Origin: Acidobacteriota bacterium
GTDB lineage: Bacteria > Acidobacteriota > Terriglobia > UBA7540
Reading direction: 5' to 3'
DNA: 38,850 nt
Assembly: GCA_003165315.1 (NCBI GenBank)
Contig: PLSX01000133.1
Location: 1-38,850 of the forward strand
Part shown: one piece after another, positions 33,988 through 38,850 of the stretch
Position numbering within the stretch: position 1 is the first letter of the stretch
Layout of the letters: every line of letters starts with the position of its first letter
Program-made: the position numbers and the translations under genes
The notes under the pieces: generated by a model
Databases searched by the model: none
Seen by the model: only the letters and a program-made list of their open reading frames with translations
What the model was told of the DNA's origin: nothing

Positions 33988-34695
33988 TCAAAAGGTATTG
34001 TTCGAAGGAGGCAAGGGGGGAAATACAAACGCAAGGATAACCTTGGATGGAATGGAATTGCCATTGTCCGTCGCGGCCATGAAGCGCCAATCGCCCACCA
34101 CGTCCCGGGAATGTGACGTAAAAGGAGGCAGATCCTGGAGCACTTTCACATCCCCCGCTTCTCCTTTTGTACTCAGGTTAACCTCAAGCACGACGGTTCC
34201 GAAAGCGGTCGCGTCCATGGGATATATCGGGAACCTACCATGAAGGACTTCCGGCGGCTGGAATTCCGCCTGAATCGCTTCCTCGCTCTGTGACTTCAGC
34301 GTACCGGCAGTAAGTGGGTCGGCCATCGAGCCCACAGGGCAGAACGTGATCGCCACGGCGATTCTGGAAGCAACAGGTCTGCCCTTAACCGTCGCCGGCG
34401 AGAATGTCCAATCTTTCACTGCGTCCATAGCAATTTGGGTAAGGCAATCAATGTCACGGCGGACCTCAAGCTCCTTGGGCTTCCCCTCCTCCACAACCAG
34501 GGCGTCGATCACGACCGTCCCGTTGGTGTTGCAGCTTGATGGAATCAAAATGTCAGAGACGGTGAGCGTTTGCGCGGGCTTGAAGGCAGGATGATCGGCG
34601 TCCGGCGGGGTTTGCGCCGAAAGTGTGCGGACATAGAAGAAGACCATCATGACGACGAGTACTCGCGTCACTGCAAGCGGCTTCTTCATGCCCAT
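33988..34695 (-). CDS. exported protein with two TonB-C-like domains
   Basis: Counting from ATG 34695, this is a 235-residue protein; a TTG at 34710 or ATG 34689 are alternatives. The 34695 start is favoured because GAGGG lies 8 bases upstream. A signal peptide (MGMKKPLAVTRVLVVMMVFF, cleavage near LSAQ) is followed by two similar ~80-residue halves. The first (about 40-115) has GTVVIDALVVEEGKPKELEV...DAVKDWTFSPATVKGRPVASRIAVAI. The second (about 145-225) has FGTVVLEVNLSTKGEAGDVKVL...VVGDWRFMAATDNGNSIPSKVILAF. Both halves follow the strand-helix-strand plan and W(T/R)F motif of TonB C-terminal domains, but there is no membrane anchor or Pro-rich spacer of true TonB. It starts 12 bases after the dehydrogenase stop. 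A role in sensing or an envelope complex is possible; the function is unknown. Confidence 0.8.
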   Translation of the reverse strand: MGMKKPLAVTRVLVVMMVFFYVRTLSAQTPPDADHPAFKPAQTLTVSDILIPSSCNTNGTVVIDALVVEEGKPKELEVRRDIDCLTQIAMDAVKDWTFSPATVKGRPVASRIAVAITFCPVGSMADPLTAGTLKSQSEEAIQAEFQPPEVLHGRFPIYPMDATAFGTVVLEVNLSTKGEAGDVKVLQDLPPFTSHSRDVVGDWRFMAATDNGNSIPSKVILAFVFPPLPPSNNTF

Positions 34696-34706
34696 GCTCG
34701 ATGCCC

Positions 34707-35717
34707 TCAAAAAACGAAAATGCCCTTGATGAAATCGCTTGCCGTCAATTGCTCATCGGAAAAAGCCTGGCGGAAATCGTCCAGAAGAAAACGGTGTGTA
34801 ATCATGCCTTCCGTCTTCAGCACGCCGTCACCCGCTGCCTGGGCCGCGGGTTCGATAAATCCGGGATTGTTCCCCGCCCCCAGCACACGGCGGTTCGATC
34901 CTTGAATTGAGTCCGGGTCGATGCTGAGCGCTTCATGCTTGCAGAAGCCACCCAGAACGAGACTACCACCGAAGCGGGTGAGGTTAACGCCCAGCGGGAT
35001 CAACGGATGGTGCCCGCTGGCCTCAACCACGATGTCCGTTCCGCCGGGGTGCAGATCTCTGGTCAGTGCCTTCAGTTGCTCAGAGTCGTCGGTAACGTGC
35101 AGTGCTCCCCAGGATTTTGCCAAGGCGAGCCGCTTGGGCTGCTTATCGAGGCATAGAATCCGCCGAGCCCCCGAAGCCTTTAGCACCGCCAGACAATTCA
35201 ATCCGATGGGGCCGAGGCCAAGAATCGTCGCCGTCATTCCCAGCTGAACTTCTCCGATTCTCCCCACAGCAAGCCCCACACCCAGCGGCTCCAGAATCGA
35301 CCCTTGTTCAAAGGAGACGCTGTCGGCAAGCACGTGCAAATTGTGAACCGGCGCCACAACATACTCGGCGTATCCTCCGGGCGGCCCGAATCCAATGTGC
35401 CGGAATTCCGTGCAACGCCGCCATTCCCCGCGGCGGCAGTACCCACACTTCAGACAGCAGATTTCATTATCGGCCACCACCTTACGTCCCAGCCATGCTT
35501 CGTCGGCAGATGAGCCCACCTGGTCAACCACTCCGCAGAACTCGTGCCCGGGGATGATGGGAAACTCCACGGGATGGCGGCCGCGCAGGGTTTCCACATC
35601 GGTCATGCAAATCGCCGCCGCGTGCACACGAATTCGCACCCATCCCGCAACGGGCTGAGGATTGGGGATTTCCACCAGGTGAAGCTCACCAGGTCGTTCA
35701 AATCGAATGGCTTTCAT
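34707..35717 (-). CDS. zinc-dependent alcohol dehydrogenase (MDR family)
   Basis: This 336-residue NAD(P)-dependent polyol or alcohol dehydrogenase has catalytic zinc ligands C37 (ICMTD), H58/E59 (PGHEF) and E144 (LEPLGVGLA). Structural zinc cysteines are C88, C91, C94 and C102 in the CCLKCGYCRRGEWRRC loop. The Rossmann motif is GLGPIG at 168-173 followed by a D at the end of strand 2 (CLDKQ), favouring NAD. The subgroup resembles threonine/sorbitol dehydrogenases, so an oxidised sugar or sugar alcohol is a fair guess. It is downstream of the rhamnose mutarotase and the unknown exported protein on the same strand, suggesting a role in deoxysugar catabolism, but the 161-base gap leaves room for its own promoter. 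A GAGGT lies 12 bases before ATG 35717. Confidence 0.92.
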   Translation of the reverse strand: MKAIRFERPGELHLVEIPNPQPVAGWVRIRVHAAAICMTDVETLRGRHPVEFPIIPGHEFCGVVDQVGSSADEAWLGRKVVADNEICCLKCGYCRRGEWRRCTEFRHIGFGPPGGYAEYVVAPVHNLHVLADSVSFEQGSILEPLGVGLAVGRIGEVQLGMTATILGLGPIGLNCLAVLKASGARRILCLDKQPKRLALAKSWGALHVTDDSEQLKALTRDLHPGGTDIVVEASGHHPLIPLGVNLTRFGGSLVLGGFCKHEALSIDPDSIQGSNRRVLGAGNNPGFIEPAAQAAGDGVLKTEGMITHRFLLDDFRQAFSDEQLTASDFIKGIFVF

Positions 35718-35878
35718 TTGCGCAAATACCTCGCGAGCAGATGTCGCCCGGACCTTTCACTTAATCCGCAGCTTCGTTTCGAACCGTCGACAATGATGCA
35801 GTTGGGATGATGAAACCACTAAGCCATTCCTGCACTCACCATCATTCACTTGAGGGCGGAATTATAACCCGAATTGGC

Positions 35879-37180
35879 TCAGCCCAAATTCGCAATACTC
35901 TCTGACTGCGCGCAATTCTCCCCTTGATCCAGCCAACTTTTCGCCAGGCGGCGAATTGCTTCAACGTCATGCGCCATGCCCGTCAGCGTGTAGTAGACAT
36001 GCTTTTCTGACCACCGGTTCAGTTCCATGTCGCGTGCTTCACGGTCATAGTCTTTGTGCGGTTCTTTGAGAGGTTCGTTCACAATGTAGTGGGAAAATGG
36101 GCCGAAGCTGTAAGGGTATTGCGATCCTTCCTTATAGTTATGGGTTTGGGAATTCAGCCATCCCACAGGCCAATGGTCCCACCGAGCCGCGCCCCATCCC
36201 CATCCCCCTGTGTCGTTAAAGGAGTGATCCACGATCTGGCTTTTCTCACTGGGGAACCCGCTTGATGCGCCCATGATAGTAAATAGGAAACCTTCCTTGA
36301 AAGGCATGATGATGGCGAAACCGCGCGAGTGCGAAATCTCCAGCAGCAGCGTGGCATCGCCATCTCGTCGTGGCTTGCCATTGTTATCCCAAAACACGTC
36401 GTAGCGCTTGCTGGAATAGGCGTCGATCACTGTCCCGACAAGGTAGTCACCATGCTGCTCATCACGCGTGAACAAGTCCTTCCACGTGGTTCCAGCGGGA
36501 GCACCGGCAAAGAAGTCAATGGGCTGCCAACTGTAACCGTTGGGATTGTCAGGCATCAGCGAAACGTAGGTGAGTCGCCGCCACACCAGGCCGTTTGGGT
36601 AGGAGATGTAATCTTCCGTGCCCCGCAATGCCGGCTGGGAATCGTCATCCTTGTTCACGCAGAGATAGTTCCAGCGCACCCAGACGCGCTTGGGCCCGCC
36701 CTGGATTATATCCACAAAGCTATTACGTTCCTTGCGCCCATTATTATTAAAAAGCTCTCCCCAGCCAAAATTGCCCTCAAAGAATTGATTGCACAGGCCC
36801 AAGCCATTCGGCAATTCCATCCAGGGATCGTAGCTCGATTCATGACTGAAAACCAGGCGCTGCGGCTTGTCTTTCCACACCACAATGATCGCTTTCTTCG
36901 GATTATGGTCCGCGTGTGGCGGGCTGGGGGAAAGTCCCCCCTGGTAATGAGCGGGGGCATAATCGCTGACCTCCGCGACCATCACGCCTGTGGTGTTTCG
37001 TAGTGCCAATTCCGCCAATGTAATTGGCGAGGGTTTCTCAAACAGCGCATCCGGCCCACTCTGCATCGCTTGAGAGTTAGGCGCAGCGCACGCTGCCATG
37101 GTCTGCACATTCTTAACTCCTGAGGCAAGACTCGCCCCGGCCACCACATTCATCAGGAGATTCCGGCGTGAAACTGGCAT
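35879..37180 (-). CDS. Tat-exported protein of unknown function in the rhamnose gene run
   Basis: This 433-residue protein begins with a twin-arginine-like signal (SRRNLLMNVVAGASLASG) and so is probably exported folded, possibly with a cofactor. The mature part is rich in Trp, Tyr, Asn and Gly, with repeated strands such as GWGELFNNNGRKERNSFVD, RVWVRWNYLCVN, GLVWRRLTYVSLMPDNPNGYSWQPIDFF and GGWGWGAARWDHWPVGW. These suggest a beta-sandwich or sugar-binding protein with many aromatic surfaces. I recognise no catalytic motif or named family. GGGGAGGAAG gives a strong ribosome site for ATG 37180. It follows the mutarotase by 36 bases and shares its strand, so it is likely co-expressed and may handle rhamnose-containing glycans. 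It could be an enzyme of a new family. Confidence 0.8.
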   Translation of the reverse strand: MPVSRRNLLMNVVAGASLASGVKNVQTMAACAAPNSQAMQSGPDALFEKPSPITLAELALRNTTGVMVAEVSDYAPAHYQGGLSPSPPHADHNPKKAIIVVWKDKPQRLVFSHESSYDPWMELPNGLGLCNQFFEGNFGWGELFNNNGRKERNSFVDIIQGGPKRVWVRWNYLCVNKDDDSQPALRGTEDYISYPNGLVWRRLTYVSLMPDNPNGYSWQPIDFFAGAPAGTTWKDLFTRDEQHGDYLVGTVIDAYSSKRYDVFWDNNGKPRRDGDATLLLEISHSRGFAIIMPFKEGFLFTIMGASSGFPSEKSQIVDHSFNDTGGWGWGAARWDHWPVGWLNSQTHNYKEGSQYPYSFGPFSHYIVNEPLKEPHKDYDREARDMELNRWSEKHVYYTLTGMAHDVEAIRRLAKSWLDQGENCAQSESIANLG

Positions 37181-37216
37181 GCTTCCTCCCCGCCCGATCG
37201 CACATTAGGACAGGCG

Positions 37217-37555
37217 TTAATCGACGTGAAAGACTTCCCGCATGTCCGCCCACCACTCGCGTTCCGCCCGCGTGGCAAGCGGTTGCTGCATCGGTTTCAT
37301 GATAGCCCACCACTGCTGCGTTACGGGGTCCGAAGCCATCTTCGCCATGTCCGCGGCAAAATCATCGCCAATGTATTCAAAGTAGGCAAAGAGCAGGTTA
37401 TCCTTGAAATAGATGGAGTAGTTGCGAATGTTGCAGTCGCTGATGGTCTTGAGAACCCCCGGCCACACGGCCGCGTGGTCCGCGACATATTTGTCAAAGG
37501 CTTCCGGTTTCAGTCCGATCAGTTGACCGTAGCGCTTCACTTTTTGCGTCGCCAT
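37217..37555 (-). CDS. rhaM: L-rhamnose mutarotase
   Basis: This 112-residue cytoplasmic enzyme interconverts the alpha and beta anomers of L-rhamnose, feeding rhamnose catabolism after cleavage by rhamnosidases. Family features are clear: the active-site Tyr/His pair Y23 and H27 in KYVADHAAVWPGVL, the central NYSIYFKDNLLFAYFEYIGDDF, the aromatic pair TQQWWAIMKPMQQP, and the C-terminal WWADMREVFHVD. Length is normal (104-115). AAGGAGGG a few bases upstream gives a strong start. It lies 17 bases after the acetyl-esterase stop and 36 before the unknown Tat protein, so these three genes form an operon. Rhamnose isomerase, kinase and aldolase are not in this window. Confidence 0.95.
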   Translation of the reverse strand: MATQKVKRYGQLIGLKPEAFDKYVADHAAVWPGVLKTISDCNIRNYSIYFKDNLLFAYFEYIGDDFAADMAKMASDPVTQQWWAIMKPMQQPLATRAEREWWADMREVFHVD

Positions 37556-37572
37556 TCAATCCCTCCTTGGTA

Positions 37573-38850
37573 TCACCAGATCTTCGAGGCCTCCGTCCGA
37601 ACCGAACCCTGCGTGGAGACAAGCCAATCATCCGTGCGGAAGGGCGGCGCGGGCAGCCCCTGCTTGTTGTAGAGATTGCATTTTGGATCGTCCGCCCAGG
37701 CGTAACGAGCGGCAACGGGCTTGGAGACTTGTGCGCTTGTGAGCACCACCTCGTTGCCCACAACTTTCGCGGTGGCGGGGTAGAACTCCTGATCCTGCCC
37801 GGCAATCACAAATCCCGTCGGGCTCGGCCCGCGCACCACAAGTCCTCCCACAGCATGGGTAAATCGCAGATGCAAACCACCCGCGTCAACGCGCATCGAT
37901 TTGAATGATGGGCCCATGTACTCGATCTTTCGGCCATACGCCACATTTTGCGCCGCCAGCGCCAGACGCCGCCCCACTTCCTGCTTATTCCTCGGGTGAA
38001 TATCATGCGGGTCGCCGATATCAACGGCCACCGCCATGCCGGTCTTGGGCAAATCCAGCACCTTCTGCTGCGACTCCCTCAAAACTGCCCACGTATCCGG
38101 AAACTTGTTGTTGGGAACAAAATTGGCGAGTTGCACGAAGAAAAATGGAAAATCTCCCTCGCCCCACGATGTGCGCCACTGTCGAATCATGGTCGAAAAG
38201 ACCTTGCGGTATTGATAGGCAAACTCCGCGTTCGATTCACCCTGGTACCAGATGGCGCCCGCAATGGCGTAAGGCGTAAGCGGCGCGATCATGGCGTTCC
38301 AAAGTCCGGAAGCGCGCCACGAATTGCTGCGAGGATCTTTGGGTGTTGGCGGAAGTGGCGGCGCGACATTACCCTTGGTCTCGGCATCTTCCGCTGTCTT
38401 CTCCCACTCGCTTAGCTTTTGTTGGTAGGTTTGGAGAGCACTGGGAAAATCCAGAATCCGCTGCTGCCACGAATCCGCCACCGCTTTCAAATCCGGATCG
38501 GCGTCTATGGCCTCGCTGCTGGTCCATGCTTCTGCCTCTGTCCCACCCCAGGTGGAATCGATCAAACCCACAGGCGCTTTGATGGCTTTGTACAAATTCC
38601 GCCCGAAGAAGTAGCCGACGGCGGAAAAGCTTCCCACCGTCGCCGGGCTTGCCACCACCCATTTGCCCTCAACATCGGTCTGCGGTTTGCCCGCCACCTC
38701 TCTGTTCACAATGAAGAGGCGCATTTCAGGAAAATTGGCCGCGGCCACTTCCTTCTCGGCATTATCGGCGCCGCCAAACACACCGTGGTTCCAGACCGCA
38801 AATTCCATGTTTGATTGCCCGGAGCAGACCCACACCTCGCCCACCAGCAC
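37573..38850 (-). CDS. sialate O-acetylesterase-like SGNH esterase (5' end beyond window)
   Basis: The visible 425 residues lack the N-terminus; the frame runs off the window edge with VLVGEVWVCSGQSNMEF. In this family the block-I Ser sits in GQSNM (S13 here). Block II is IWYQGESN, and the catalytic His lies in DIHPRNKQEVGRRLALAA, so the SGNH catalytic set is complete. A C-terminal beta domain follows (about 320-425). Such esterases remove O-acetyl groups from sialic acids or, when found with rhamnose genes, from acetylated rhamnogalacturonan-type polysaccharide. The latter fits the adjacent mutarotase. About 80-150 residues including the signal peptide are probably missing upstream. It is the most 5' gene of the operon visible here. 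Confidence 0.92.
   Translation of the reverse strand: MLVGEVWVCSGQSNMEFAVWNHGVFGGADNAEKEVAAANFPEMRLFIVNREVAGKPQTDVEGKWVVASPATVGSFSAVGYFFGRNLYKAIKAPVGLIDSTWGGTEAEAWTSSEAIDADPDLKAVADSWQQRILDFPSALQTYQQKLSEWEKTAEDAETKGNVAPPLPPTPKDPRSNSWRASGLWNAMIAPLTPYAIAGAIWYQGESNAEFAYQYRKVFSTMIRQWRTSWGEGDFPFFFVQLANFVPNNKFPDTWAVLRESQQKVLDLPKTGMAVAVDIGDPHDIHPRNKQEVGRRLALAAQNVAYGRKIEYMGPSFKSMRVDAGGLHLRFTHAVGGLVVRGPSPTGFVIAGQDQEFYPATAKVVGNEVVLTSAQVSKPVAARYAWADDPKCNLYNKQGLPAPPFRTDDWLVSTQGSVRTEASKIW

Overview
The window looks like chromosomal DNA of a free-living, polysaccharide-degrading Gram-negative bacterium, most probably an acidobacterium. This is inferred from protein types and intergenic style: two secreted GH78 rhamnosidases, a DUF2911 protein, a PEGA/PDZ protein, an RND efflux operon with lipoprotein subunits, a zinc-ribbon Ser/Thr kinase with a TPR tail, and small dispersed intergenic repeats. 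No rRNA or tRNA gene and no CRISPR array was seen, so the taxonomic call is soft.

Layout. 1-2513 (+): a PAS-HisKA-HATPase-REC hybrid kinase whose upstream PAS half is cut off by an in-frame TGA near the window edge, then a stand-alone receiver with a zinc-ribbon-like tail. 2783-5158 (+): first secreted alpha-L-rhamnosidase. 5471-6477 (+): a decayed membrane histidine kinase. 6478-7595: non-coding, with a ~155-bp tandem repeat. 7596-8806: a complete IS630-type insertion sequence. 8870-12560 (+): NADPH:quinone-type reductase, YjbQ protein, ABC ATPase and ABC-2 permease. 12557-15379 (-): second rhamnosidase, convergent with the permease and sharing stop-codon bases with it. 15486-16802 (-): PEGA-PDZ protein. 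17121-22903 (-): tripartite RND efflux operon in the order adaptor, pump, outer-membrane channel. 23351-25237 (-): Ser/Thr kinase. 25590-25790 (-): a possible small metal-binding protein. 26285-27514 (-): acetate kinase. 27932-30433 (+): a second ABC exporter whose permease carries an extra C-terminal CIA30-like domain. 30863-31027 (-): a possible small membrane protein. 31127-32902 (-): aldo/keto reductase and DUF2911 protein. 33055-33960 (+): Fpg/Nei-type DNA glycosylase. 33988-38850 (-): a likely operon of sialate O-acetylesterase-type esterase (cut by the window end), L-rhamnose mutarotase, a Tat-exported protein of unknown function, a zinc alcohol dehydrogenase and a TonB-C-like protein.

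How the genes fit together. Two exported rhamnosidases, an acetyl-esterase and L-rhamnose mutarotase point to use of rhamnose-containing, probably acetylated plant or microbial polysaccharide, such as rhamnogalacturonan-type material (inference). The esterase-mutarotase-unknown-dehydrogenase run is the tightest metabolic unit. The rest is export (two ABC-2 systems and one RND pump), signalling and repair. The features most worth following are the ABC permease-CIA30 fusion, the unknown Tat-exported protein in the rhamnose operon, the receiver/zinc-ribbon protein, and two small proteins that standard gene calling could miss.
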